This document shows positions 41,013-50,183 of a stretch of DNA of 64,000 nucleotides, in pieces (within the stretch, counting starts at the first letter, position 1; every line of letters starts with the position of its first letter). A program made the position numbers and the translations under genes. Under the pieces are notes generated by a model. It was not told the origin of the DNA, did no database searches, and was given only the letters and a program-made list of their open reading frames with translations. The stretch covers positions 1 through 64,000 of the forward strand of contig JAIBBE010000182.1 of NCBI GenBank assembly GCA_019694835.1. The letters are read 5' to 3'. Origin of the DNA: Fimbriimonadaceae bacterium (GTDB taxonomy: Bacteria > Armatimonadota > Fimbriimonadia > Fimbriimonadales > Fimbriimonadaceae).

Positions 41013-43670
41013 ATGAGCCACGATACGTCTCCAAGGACTAACTTACGGGGTTGGCGGGGCCCGCCCCGGTCTAAAGTCCCGGAGCTTCGTTGCGTGGGCC
41101 GGCTGTCATCGGCCATAGTTTGCTTGGTGCCACGTTCACTCAGCGGATTGACGAAGACGGCCGGGATCCTAGGGCTCTCGCTCGGCGCCCTCGTGCTCGG
41201 TCTCCGAGCCCAGCCGGCTGCGGCTCCGCCCAAAGCGACCTTTGGCGACGTCATCCAAGTGTTCCGCGCGCACTGTACGCGTTGCCACGGTGCTGGGAGC
41301 GCGGCTGGTGGCTTGCGGCTCGATACGTACGACAACGTCATGAAGGGCGGATCGAGCGGACCGGCGTTGGCGGCAAAGAACTCGAAGGGCAGCCTGTTGA
41401 TGCAGCGCATCAGAGGAGAAGGCGGGCTCCCGCAGATGCCGATTGGTTTGACCGCCCTCAGCGCCAGAGAACAGGCTGTAGTTTCAGCTTGGATCGATCA
41501 AGGGGCTTTCGCGACTGGTGAGGCAACGTCGCACTGGGCTTACGTCAAACCCATTCGTCCAAGGGTGCCCAGAGTCGTTAACTATAAGTGGGTCAGGAAT
41601 CCAATTGATGCCTTTGTATTGTCTCGGCTGCAAAGGGAGGGGCTCAAGCCATCGCCATCGGCCGATAAGCTCACGCTTCTGAGGCGTGTGACGCTGGATC
41701 TAACCGGCCTACCTCCAACGCTCTCGGAGATCGAATCCTTCTTGAGTGACAAGTCCGTACATGCTTACGAAAAGGTCGTCGATCGACTTCTGGCGAGCCC
41801 GCACTATGGTGAGAAGATGGCACTGCCTTGGCTCGATGCGGCGCGCTATGCGGACAGCAATGGCTTTCAGCAGGATGGCGACACCTATCAGTATGTTTGG
41901 CGCGATTGGGTCGTTCGAGCCATGAATGCAAATATGCCCTTTGATCGCTTTACGATATTGCAAATCGCCGGAGACTTATTGCCTGGTGTGACGCGGGCGA
42001 CTCCCGACGGTCGGGATGCGATCATCGCAACCGCCTTCAATCGTAATCACATGTTGAATGGTGAAGGCGGTGCAATTGCCGAAGAACAGCGAAACGTAGG
42101 GCTCTTTGATCGCGTGGATACGGTTTCCACGGTTTGGTCTGGTTTGACGATGGCATGTGCGCGCTGCCATGACCACAAGTACGATCCATTGACCCAGCGG
42201 GACTATTACAGCATGATGGCGTACTTCAACAACGTGCCCGAAACGGGAGTACCCCAAGGGGGCGTTCCATACAGCATTGGCGCGCCTTGGATCTATGCAG
42301 GTAACAAACAGCAGATGGACCGCCTGTATGCACTCGAAAGTCTGGTTCCCAAGGCGAGTGAAGCGGCCAAAGCTCTGGAGCTTGATCCGGCTATTTTGCG
42401 AGCACAGGCCGAGTGGGAAAGAATGGGTGACCCAGCGGCGCCGAAGGAAATCCAGGACCTGCTCAAGCTCCCGACTCGCAATAGAGATCAGAAGCAAAAG
42501 CTGCATATCTATTTTATGGACAACGTACTCGGTTCCGAAACTTGGAAACGCGCCAAAGACCTCAACAAGGAACTCTCCGACCTTAGATCACAGCTTCCCC
42601 GGGTAATGGTCATGTCGGATCGTCGGCCACGCGAAACCCACATTCTCAACCGAGGCAACTATGAGGAGCCGCTCGACAAAGTCACGCCTACAACGCCCGA
42701 TGTCTTCCCAAAGGTGCTGTCATCCAAGAATCGAATTGGACTTGCCCAGTGGATGATCAGCCCGGAAAATCCGTTAACCGCGCGAGTGCAGGTCAACCGA
42801 TATTGGCAAACGTTCTTCGGCCAGGGATTGGTCAAGACGACCGAGAACTTTGGAGTTCAAGGCTCGCCTCCATCGCATCCCGAGCTGCTCGATTGGCTCG
42901 CGGTTGAGTTTCGCGAAAGTGGATGGAACGTCAAGCGTCTGCATCGTCTCATCGTCACCAGTGCTACCTATCAGCAGTCATCGAAGACCTCTAAGGAACT
43001 CCTGAAGCGAGACCCCGATAATCAGCTCTTGGCGCGAGGACCAAGATTCCGGATGCCCTCGCTGATTCTTCGCGACATCGCGCTTGCCGCAAGCGGCCTT
43101 ATTGATTTGAAGATTGGTGGCAAGCCCGTTTATCCCTATCAACCCAAGGGAATATGGAGTGGCTTGCAGATTACCGAGGAGCGAAACTTCACCTATCCGC
43201 AATCGAAGGGCAAAGACCTGTATCGGCGCAGTCTGTACACGTTCTGGCGAAGGACCGTCGCTCCTGGCAATATGTTCGATGCGGCGACCCGGCAGGTCTG
43301 CACGGTGAGAGAATCGCGGACCTCGACGCCCTTGCATGCGCTGACCATGCTTAACGACATTACGTGGGTGGAAGCGGGACGAGCTATGGCAGAGCGGGTC
43401 ATGACGGTGACATCCGATTCTAGAGAGAGGCTAAAGATTGCTTTCAAACTCACTTGCACTCGTGCCCCAAATCCGTACGAACTCGCGGTCCTCCTAAAAA
43501 GCCTGAGCAAGGCCAAGCAATACTTCACAGCGAACCCCAAGGAAGCCGAGCAATACCTGTCAGTCGGAGAATCACAACGAAACCCGAAACTCGACAAAGT
43601 CGAGCACGCTGCTTATGCAGCGGTTTGCTTGAGCATCCTTAACCTCGATGAGGCGATGACTAAAGAATGA
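41013..43670 (+). CDS. PSCyt1 / DUF1549 / DUF1553 cytochrome protein
   Basis: About 885 residues of the large Planctomycete-type family. It has one c-type haem site (CTRCHGAGSAAGG), then DUF1549 (VTLDLTGLPPTLSEIESFLSD, YGEKMALPWLDAARYADSNGFQ, CARCHDHKYDPLTQRDYY with a second CXXCH) and DUF1553 (PENPLTARVQVNRYWQTFFGQGLV, TSATYQQSSK, CTVRESRTSTPLHALTMLND). It is likely exported and tied to polysaccharide or sulfated-glycan breakdown, as such pairs are in Planctomycetes; the exact reaction is unknown. The start at 41013 is uncertain: a GTG at 41127 begins just before the hydrophobic signal segment. Its stop overlaps the DUF1501 start by four bases. Confidence 0.88.
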   Translation: MSHDTSPRTNLRGWRGPPRSKVPELRCVGRLSSAIVCLVPRSLSGLTKTAGILGLSLGALVLGLRAQPAAAPPKATFGDVIQVFRAHCTRCHGAGSAAGGLRLDTYDNVMKGGSSGPALAAKNSKGSLLMQRIRGEGGLPQMPIGLTALSAREQAVVSAWIDQGAFATGEATSHWAYVKPIRPRVPRVVNYKWVRNPIDAFVLSRLQREGLKPSPSADKLTLLRRVTLDLTGLPPTLSEIESFLSDKSVHAYEKVVDRLLASPHYGEKMALPWLDAARYADSNGFQQDGDTYQYVWRDWVVRAMNANMPFDRFTILQIAGDLLPGVTRATPDGRDAIIATAFNRNHMLNGEGGAIAEEQRNVGLFDRVDTVSTVWSGLTMACARCHDHKYDPLTQRDYYSMMAYFNNVPETGVPQGGVPYSIGAPWIYAGNKQQMDRLYALESLVPKASEAAKALELDPAILRAQAEWERMGDPAAPKEIQDLLKLPTRNRDQKQKLHIYFMDNVLGSETWKRAKDLNKELSDLRSQLPRVMVMSDRRPRETHILNRGNYEEPLDKVTPTTPDVFPKVLSSKNRIGLAQWMISPENPLTARVQVNRYWQTFFGQGLVKTTENFGVQGSPPSHPELLDWLAVEFRESGWNVKRLHRLIVTSATYQQSSKTSKELLKRDPDNQLLARGPRFRMPSLILRDIALAASGLIDLKIGGKPVYPYQPKGIWSGLQITEERNFTYPQSKGKDLYRRSLYTFWRRTVAPGNMFDAATRQVCTVRESRTSTPLHALTMLNDITWVEAGRAMAERVMTVTSDSRERLKIAFKLTCTRAPNPYELAVLLKSLSKAKQYFTANPKEAEQYLSVGESQRNPKLDKVEHAAYAAVCLSILNLDEAMTKE

Positions 43671-45109
43671 ACCCACTCTTCGAACGCGATCTGCGCCTCT
43701 CTCGACGTCAGTTCTTCCAAGTCGGAGCGCAGGGCATCGGACTGGCCGCCTTAACTGCTCTGCTCGCGAAGGACGGCTACGGGGCGGAACTCCAGAAGCA
43801 GGGAACACATTTCACTCCTAAGGCTAAACGTGTCGTCGTACTTTGGCAAGGTGGCGCGCCTTCGCAAGTTGACCTTTTCGACTACAAGCCCAATCTCATT
43901 CCGCGCCGTCTTGAAGAACTTCCGGCTTCATTACGTGAGGGCAAGCGTCTCTCCACCATGACGAGCGGACAAGGCAAGTTCCCGATTCTTCCCGCGATCA
44001 AGCCGTTTAAGCAGTATGGCCAATCCGGAACCTGGCTCAGCGAACTCATCCCCCATATTGGCTCAATTACAGACGATATATGCCTTGTCAAATCGATGCA
44101 CACGGATGCGGTGAACCACGCGCCGGGAGTCACGTTCTTCCTGACCGGAAGTCAGATCCCAGGCCGACCAAGTATGGGTGCTTGGGTGGCTTACGGGTTA
44201 GGCTCGATGACCGAGGACCTACCCGCGTTCGTTGTCATGACGTCCAACGATGAGAAGAAGACATGCGGCCAGCTCTTCTATGACTACTATTGGGGATCGG
44301 GCTTCATACCGTCGAAGTATCAAGGCGTGCGCTTCCGCAGCGAAGGTGATCCCGTGCTCTACCTCAGCAATCCACCCGGGATGTCGCCTCAGCTTCGTCG
44401 TGCTCTTCTGGATGACATCACCGAACTCGACCGGCGTCGGCATGATGACTTCGGCGATCCCGAGATCGAGACTCGTATTGCGCAGTACGAGATGGCGTTC
44501 AAGATGCAGACCAGCGTGCCCGAACTGACCGACATCTCCAAAGAACCGGAAGCGATTCTGGAGATGTACGGCCCGGATGTCGAGCGGAAGGGGTCGTATG
44601 CCTACAACTGCCTCATCGCGCGAAGGCTGTTGGAGCGCGGCGTACGATTTGTCCAGCTTATGCATTCGGGCTGGGACCAACACCAGAACCTCGACACTCA
44701 GCTTGCCATCCAGTGCCGTGACACGGACCAGCCCTCAGCCGCCCTCGTGAAGGACCTCAAGCAGCGCGGCCTCCTCGACGACACCATTGTTCTGTGGGCG
44801 GGCGAATTTGGGAGAACGGTGTTCGTGCAGGGAGATGTCAACCGTCCCGACGCGCATGGCCGTGACCATTTCGGGGCGTGCTACTCGCTCTGGCTGGCGG
44901 GCGGCGGGTTCAAGGGCGGTCACGTGCACGGGGAGACCGACGACTACTGCTACAACGTGGTGAAGGACCCCGTGAGCGGTCATGACCTCCAAGCCACGAT
45001 CCTGAACCAGTTGGGGCTTGACCATCAGCGTTTGACCTACCCCTATCAGGGTCGCGACTTCCGGCTAACCGATGTCGAAGGGGAAGTGGTGAGGCAGATT
45101 ATTGGATAG
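43667..45109 (+). CDS. DUF1501 secreted protein
   Basis: 480 residues with a Tat-like leader (LSRRQFFQVGAQGIGLAALTALL). DUF1501 motifs include VVVLWQGGAPSQVDLFDYKP, SMHTDAVNHAPGVTFF, GVRFVQLMHSGWDQHQNL and the sulfatase-like end DTIVLWAGEFGRT with GRDHFGACYSLWLAGGG. The fold is alkaline-phosphatase-like. Its partner is always the PSCyt1/DUF1553 gene, which directly overlaps it here, so they probably act as a pair outside the cytoplasm. The diacylglycerol kinase-like gene follows three bases later. Confidence 0.9.
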   Translation: MNPLFERDLRLSRRQFFQVGAQGIGLAALTALLAKDGYGAELQKQGTHFTPKAKRVVVLWQGGAPSQVDLFDYKPNLIPRRLEELPASLREGKRLSTMTSGQGKFPILPAIKPFKQYGQSGTWLSELIPHIGSITDDICLVKSMHTDAVNHAPGVTFFLTGSQIPGRPSMGAWVAYGLGSMTEDLPAFVVMTSNDEKKTCGQLFYDYYWGSGFIPSKYQGVRFRSEGDPVLYLSNPPGMSPQLRRALLDDITELDRRRHDDFGDPEIETRIAQYEMAFKMQTSVPELTDISKEPEAILEMYGPDVERKGSYAYNCLIARRLLERGVRFVQLMHSGWDQHQNLDTQLAIQCRDTDQPSAALVKDLKQRGLLDDTIVLWAGEFGRTVFVQGDVNRPDAHGRDHFGACYSLWLAGGGFKGGHVHGETDDYCYNVVKDPVSGHDLQATILNQLGLDHQRLTYPYQGRDFRLTDVEGEVVRQIIG

Positions 45110-45112
45110 ACG

Positions 45113-46066
45113 ATGAAGATCGTCGCCATTTCGAATCCGCTGTCCGGAAGAGGTGGCGGACATCCGGGAAGGAAGAGGCTCTATGTTGCCCTGGAACGGG
45201 CTGTTGAGTTGTCAGGGCCAAACTCAACCTACGAGGTGCGATTCACGGAGGCGCCTGGCACTGCGGCCTACACAGGGCAATTCAATCCTGGAAGTGGCGC
45301 AGCGCTCGCGCGACAAGCTGCCTTGGAGGGAGCTGACCTCATCGTCGCAGCCGGAGGCGATGGAACGATCGGTGAAGTTGCCAACGGCCTCGTCGGCACT
45401 TCGGCAACACTGGGCGTTCTGCCGATGGGCACGGGCAACGATTTTGCCCGAACCATTGGAATCGGAACCGACCTCGAACGTGCCGCCCAAACGCTCATCC
45501 ACGGCCAGTCGCAAACCATCGATCTTGGCAAGCTTGATCGCGGTGGGTATTTCATCAATGTCGCAGGGTGCGGCTTCGATGCTGAAGTGGCGACTCGTGT
45601 CAATCACGGATTTCGCTATCTGCGAGGAACCACGGCCTACATCGCGGCTGTCCTACAAACTCTGAAAGCCTTTAGACCAACCCGCGTGACCATCGATCAC
45701 GGTGGTGAGATCCGCGAGGAACTCGTTATGCTCTGCGCGATCGCCAATGCGCGCACATACGGCGGCGGCATGCGTATTGCCCCTCACGCCGAGCTGGACG
45801 ATGGCCTGTTCGATGTCGTCCTTGTAGGTGATGTCTCGCGGGCTGAGTTTCTTCGAGCCTTTCCTCGGGTCTTCAAGGGAAGCCATCTGAGCCATCCGAA
45901 GGTTCAGCACTTTCGGTGTTCACGGATCGGCGTTACGAGTGAAAGGAAGCTCGCCGTCCTTGCCGATGGCGAGGAGGTGGGGTCCACCCCAGTCTCGTTC
46001 CAGATCGTACCGAGGGCACTTAAGGTGATGATGCCCCTGAGACCAAGCGATACCGACATAGGATGA
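45113..46066 (+). CDS. Diacylglycerol / lipid kinase family protein
   Basis: 317 residues of the DagK/YegS family, which phosphorylates diacylglycerol or related lipids at the inner membrane using ATP. Motifs are the N-terminal NPLSGRGGG, the nucleotide-binding AAGGDGTIGEVANGL and LPMGTGNDFART, plus NVAGCGFDAEV and a C-terminal ADGEEVGSTP. Three bases separate it from the DUF1501 gene, suggesting co-transcription. A 174-bp gap with no recognised feature follows before the convergent oxidoreductase gene. Confidence 0.9.
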   Translation: MKIVAISNPLSGRGGGHPGRKRLYVALERAVELSGPNSTYEVRFTEAPGTAAYTGQFNPGSGAALARQAALEGADLIVAAGGDGTIGEVANGLVGTSATLGVLPMGTGNDFARTIGIGTDLERAAQTLIHGQSQTIDLGKLDRGGYFINVAGCGFDAEVATRVNHGFRYLRGTTAYIAAVLQTLKAFRPTRVTIDHGGEIREELVMLCAIANARTYGGGMRIAPHAELDDGLFDVVLVGDVSRAEFLRAFPRVFKGSHLSHPKVQHFRCSRIGVTSERKLAVLADGEEVGSTPVSFQIVPRALKVMMPLRPSDTDIG

Positions 46067-46240
46067 ACTGAACTGGGAGCAAGTCTCAATGGAGAGCGCA
46101 GTTTCTAAGGGATGGCTCCTGCCCTCGAAGGCCGAAGCCGTTAGCTGCACTTTCCTACGCTTTGTGGCTGCTGACTCAGGTCAACGCGTCCGATCAATCT
46201 TGGATGACTCCCTCAATCTCCACGGGTGGTGGCAGGCTCT

Positions 46241-47584
46241 TTACAACCCGGTCGCCTTGTATCCCTTCCGATACTCGCGCCGATACTGCTGGGTGTTGCG
46301 GCCGACTTTTCCGACGAGGTCCATCTTCGTCTTGTCCCAACGTACCGTCTCGCCCGAATAAAGGGCGACGTTGGCGAGGTGGCAGACGATGGTGGTTTGG
46401 GCAACGCTGGCGAGGTCGGCACGCGGCTTCTTTCGCGTCTTGCAGCAGTCGATGAAGTCGCGCCAGTGGTCGGGCGGGGCGGCTGACTCTTCCTTGGGCA
46501 GTTCCTTGCCATCGGCGTCGAGCACCGTCCAACCGCCGCGCCACACGCGCAGGGTCTTGCCGTCGTTGCTGACGAACTCCGTGCCGTGACCGGGTTTGCC
46601 GGGGTGGTCGCGAAGAATGGACCACTTCAGCACGAAATCGGGGTTTTTGAAGTGGTAGATGGCCTCGGTCGTGTCGGGCGCATCGCGGTCGTCATCGAGG
46701 ATCGCGAGGCGTCCGCCAAAGGCCGCCACTTCGCTCGGCATCGGCAGATCTTGACCCTGGACCATGCCAAGGAGGGCGATGTCCATCATGTGAACGCCCC
46801 AGTCGGTGCTCATGCCGCCACCGTAGTTCATGAACCAGCGCCAGTTGAAATGGACGTGGTTCGGTTTGTACGGGACGAGGGCGGCAGGGCCTGTCCACAT
46901 GTCGTAATCGAGGCTTGACGGTGGAGTACTCGACTTCTGCTTGCCGGCGCGGAACGAGTCCGTGATCCAGGCGCGGCAAAGGCTGATCTTGCCGAGTTTG
47001 CCCGAGCGCACGAAAGCCAGCGCATCGGTGAATTCTTTGGTGCTGCGCTGCCAAGTCCCGACCTGGACGACGCGGTTGTTCTTCTTCGCCGCATTGGCCA
47101 TCGCGACGGCCTCGACGATGTTGTGGGAGATCGGTTTTTCGCAGTAGGCATCCTTGCCCGCTTCGCAGGCATGAATCAGGTTAAGTGCGTGCCAGTGGTC
47201 GGGCGTACCGACGATCACCGCGTCAATGTCCTTGCGCTCGAGCATCTTGCGGTAGTCCTTGAAGATGGCCGGCTTGCGCCCGTACTTCTTCTCGACGTCG
47301 TTGATGTCGCCGGTCATCCGGGCCTCATCGACATCACAGACGGCTGCGACCTCGACATCGGGATGGCCCATGAGGTTGCGCATGTTGGCGGCCCCCATCC
47401 CTCCGCACCCAATGAGTCCGATGACCAGCTTATCGTTAGCGCTGGCCTGGCTGCGCCATTCCGCGCCGGTGGGTTTGGTCCAGTCCATCGCCATCAGTCC
47501 TGCGGGCAGGGCTGTTGCCGCCGCAACGAGACCGGTGCGTTGAAGCATCTCACGTCGAGTCATGTTCATCTTCGAATCACTCAT
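46241..47584 (-). CDS. Gfo/Idh/MocA-family oxidoreductase, Tat-exported
   Basis: 447 residues. A Tat signal (MTRREMLQRTGLVAAATALP) precedes the Rossmann motif LIGCGGMGAANM and the family signature DAYCEKPISHN (catalytic-site lysine). The C-terminal domain has TDWGVHMMDIALLG, with the usual histidine. It should oxidise or isomerise sugars with a tightly bound NAD(P), working in the periplasm like glucose-fructose oxidoreductase. The sugar is unknown. The ATG at 47584 has GGAGAG about eight bases upstream. The gene is divergent from the GNAT gene. Confidence 0.9.
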   Translation of the reverse strand: MSDSKMNMTRREMLQRTGLVAAATALPAGLMAMDWTKPTGAEWRSQASANDKLVIGLIGCGGMGAANMRNLMGHPDVEVAAVCDVDEARMTGDINDVEKKYGRKPAIFKDYRKMLERKDIDAVIVGTPDHWHALNLIHACEAGKDAYCEKPISHNIVEAVAMANAAKKNNRVVQVGTWQRSTKEFTDALAFVRSGKLGKISLCRAWITDSFRAGKQKSSTPPSSLDYDMWTGPAALVPYKPNHVHFNWRWFMNYGGGMSTDWGVHMMDIALLGMVQGQDLPMPSEVAAFGGRLAILDDDRDAPDTTEAIYHFKNPDFVLKWSILRDHPGKPGHGTEFVSNDGKTLRVWRGGWTVLDADGKELPKEESAAPPDHWRDFIDCCKTRKKPRADLASVAQTTIVCHLANVALYSGETVRWDKTKMDLVGKVGRNTQQYRREYRKGYKATGL

Positions 47585-47677
47585 CGCTTTCTCTCTCCGA
47601 CTACCCGATTATGCTCGTTTGTCGCGTTTTGAATTGTGGGCTCGAATATTCTGTTGGCTGGGGTCTAATGGATCGAA

Positions 47678-48259
47678 ATGCCAATCGTCAGAGCGATGCA
47701 GCTAAGCGAGATCCAAGCAGTGGCCGAGGTCATGGCCCGGTCCTTTCGCTCTGAGCCCACGACGACCTACTTTTTCGGGGGTACCCCGGACGAAAGAGCG
47801 CCCTTCCTATGCGAGATGTTCACCTTCGCAGCACGTGCTCGAGAGGCAACGGGCGAAGTTCTGGTCGTAGAGGATGGAGGCGTGGTCTTGGCAGCGACAA
47901 TCACCTCACTCGCGGAGGACCCCATTTGGTCACCCGAGCTGGAAGCGGAGTGGGATGAGGTTGCGAGGAAGTTTCCGGAGGGGACCGAAAACCGGTTCGC
48001 CGTGTACGCAGAACTCAAGAAAGTCCACCGGCCAACTCATGATCACGTTTACCTCGTCGCCATCGGCGTAGACCCTGAGCACCAAGGGCGCGGCTTGGGT
48101 CGCATGCTGCTCGACGCGGTCTCTTCTCTCGCGAAGGGTCTACCCGTGTGCCTTGATACCATGGATCCGCAGAATGTTGTCGCTTACCGGAGGTGCGGGT
48201 ACGAGGTGACCGCCGAGGATGTCCTCGGCGGTCACCCGATCTGGTTTATGGTGCGATAG
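47678..48259 (+). CDS. GNAT-family N-acetyltransferase
   Basis: 193 residues. The acetyl-CoA-binding motif A is clear (LVAIGVDPEHQGRGLGRMLLDA), with the expected GRGLG. The N-terminal strand and helix (IVRAMQLSEIQAVAEVMARSF) and the late VVAYRRCGYEV also fit the fold. The central insert (VVEDGGVVLAATITSLA) resembles the DUF of small-molecule acetyltransferases, but the acceptor is not predictable. It ends five bases before the convergent lipoprotein gene. Confidence 0.88.
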   Translation: MPIVRAMQLSEIQAVAEVMARSFRSEPTTTYFFGGTPDERAPFLCEMFTFAARAREATGEVLVVEDGGVVLAATITSLAEDPIWSPELEAEWDEVARKFPEGTENRFAVYAELKKVHRPTHDHVYLVAIGVDPEHQGRGLGRMLLDAVSSLAKGLPVCLDTMDPQNVVAYRRCGYEVTAEDVLGGHPIWFMVR

Positions 48260-48263
48260 CCCC

Positions 48264-50105
48264 TTATTGCATGGGGAAGCCAACTGCAGCCGTCGCGCCA
48301 CCGCCAAAGGTGTCGCTCACGATGACCCGGAGTTGGTAGTTGTTTGAAGCTGCCTGTTGCGGTGTCGGCAGAGTAAAGTTGATCGTATTCTGCGTTCCGT
48401 TGGAAACTGTGGTCGACGTTCCTGATCCGAGATAAATGGTCGTCGGCTCTTCGTAGGCTTGTGGGTTTAACCCCGGAGCCGTGATATCGCCCGTGTAACC
48501 GGCGCTCGTTCCTCCAATGAGATACCACGAGAAGGTCATTGGATTTGCGTCTGATGCGATGACGTTGGCCGTTACGGCAGAACCGCCGGCTTGTGCAACA
48601 CCTGCGCTGGTCAGAGTCGCCTTGAAGCTGCACGATATTCCTTGCGGATCGCCATCTGCGCCCAGCACGATTTGTGGGCAAGGATTGGGAAAGCTGCCGC
48701 CGTAGATCGCAGCGACGGCATCGGTTGGATTGAGCCGGATGAACTGGTTCGCCCCGTTATTCCAGGGCGGATTGACGAACGCCGTGAACGACCCCGTGTA
48801 GGTGAATGGCTCCAGCCAGGAAGCGACGAGTTTCGAATTGTGCGGCGGGCCAAAGTTGAGCATGAAACCGCCGACGCTGCCTTTCGACTTGGCATCGGTG
48901 CTCGCAATGTAGTCGGAATAGCTGTTCGCATAGTTTGTCGCATTCAGCGTGCTGTTGCATTCCAGCATGTATCCCTTGGAGGCACCGTTCAGCACCTGAT
49001 TCGGCATATCGGGTGCTTGGATGTCATACGAGTAGTATTCAGTAATCGCCCATGGCTTCGTCCATCCTCCGGTTGAGAGGCTATCGGCTTGGGTATTCAA
49101 ATATCCTCCACCAGAGTGCGTGGAATCGAAGCTTCCATAAAACGTGTTGACACCCATCCAATCGAGATGGGGTATCGATGACTGGATCGTTGCCACGAAC
49201 CCGGAGGAAACTGCCGGAAACGCGGACATGACCGGACGAACTTGTGCCGGAGTCGTCGCCAGTGCCTTGATCGAAGAGGCCAAATTGTTGACGGTGGAGA
49301 AGTAGGATGCAGCGACCTCGTTGCCAACACAATAGCCGATTACTTGTGAGAAGTTCGGATCATTCTGAATGAGATTGATGAAACTGGTTACGCGGGACTG
49401 GGTCGCGCTGCCATCGACGAACACTCCAACCAAGACGTACATGTTGTTCTGGGCGGCATAGGCCAGCATATCACTTGTAAACTGGGCTTGATAGGCCGGG
49501 CTGCCGGGGGTGGAAACGCCACCGTCAGTCCAGGGAATCCCATAAAGGCGAATGCAGTTCGCTCCTAGATTCGCGATTGAAGGATTCACGTAAGAAAACC
49601 ATGCACCGGAACTGGTCTGATCGAGTTGCGTATAGTCGAACCCCACACCTTTGATGAAGACGGCGGTGTTGTTGACCATGATCTGGTAACCACTGTCATT
49701 CTTGACAAAGTGCACATATCCGAGCGGATTCCCTTCGATGATTACGTCTTCCTTGCCGTCGCTCAAGTCCAGGGGCACGGAGGCTTGTCCGACTTCGGTG
49801 TTGCCACTGAAATACCGAAGCATGATGGTATTCGACGACGTCGAGATTGTGGGTGAATCATTCGTTCCGGTAATGGAAAACGTCGATGACTGCATGCCCT
49901 CGCGGGTGACGATGGCGTAATGGGTTACCGTCACCGCAGGCGCGCCGTTCGTGTCGTGAATGATCTTCACGCGGCCGCTAGGCTTGGACGTGGGACGCGA
50001 GCCGCCGCATCCGCCACCTTGGAGAATGGCAAGACAGGCAAGTATGAGGGCAAGACATCGAAGCAACGGCCCCTTGAGTGCACGGGAGGTCTTTAGCGCG
50101 AACAT
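48264..50105 (-). CDS. Glycosidase-like outer-membrane lipoprotein (clan GH-A)
   Basis: 613 residues from the ATG at 50105. A lipoprotein signal (LILACLAILQGGGC) anchors it, probably to the outer membrane. A TIM-barrel catalytic region (about 140-440) has CIRLYGIPWTDGG, the acid/base motif GYCVGNEVAAS and the nucleophile motif KPWAITEYYSYD, similar to GH72-like glucanosyltransferases. N- and C-terminal beta domains surround it. A start further upstream exists, but the frame before the signal is not protein-like. It is divergent from trmFO with about 79 bp between the starts. Substrate unknown; a beta-glucan is a reasonable guess. Confidence 0.82.
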   Translation of the reverse strand: MFALKTSRALKGPLLRCLALILACLAILQGGGCGGSRPTSKPSGRVKIIHDTNGAPAVTVTHYAIVTREGMQSSTFSITGTNDSPTISTSSNTIMLRYFSGNTEVGQASVPLDLSDGKEDVIIEGNPLGYVHFVKNDSGYQIMVNNTAVFIKGVGFDYTQLDQTSSGAWFSYVNPSIANLGANCIRLYGIPWTDGGVSTPGSPAYQAQFTSDMLAYAAQNNMYVLVGVFVDGSATQSRVTSFINLIQNDPNFSQVIGYCVGNEVAASYFSTVNNLASSIKALATTPAQVRPVMSAFPAVSSGFVATIQSSIPHLDWMGVNTFYGSFDSTHSGGGYLNTQADSLSTGGWTKPWAITEYYSYDIQAPDMPNQVLNGASKGYMLECNSTLNATNYANSYSDYIASTDAKSKGSVGGFMLNFGPPHNSKLVASWLEPFTYTGSFTAFVNPPWNNGANQFIRLNPTDAVAAIYGGSFPNPCPQIVLGADGDPQGISCSFKATLTSAGVAQAGGSAVTANVIASDANPMTFSWYLIGGTSAGYTGDITAPGLNPQAYEEPTTIYLGSGTSTTVSNGTQNTINFTLPTPQQAASNNYQLRVIVSDTFGGGATAAVGFPMQ

Positions 50106-50183
50106 TATCAGGAATTCTTGGCATAACCCTGTCATTTCTGCAGGGTGCGGGCAGACGAGGTAGCTGAGCGATACAATGAGCGC

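Noticed and set aside
46089..46361. 90-residue frame between the lipid kinase and the oxidoreductase
   Set aside because: Most of it overlaps the 3' end of the oxidoreductase gene in antisense, and the sequence has no signal or motif.
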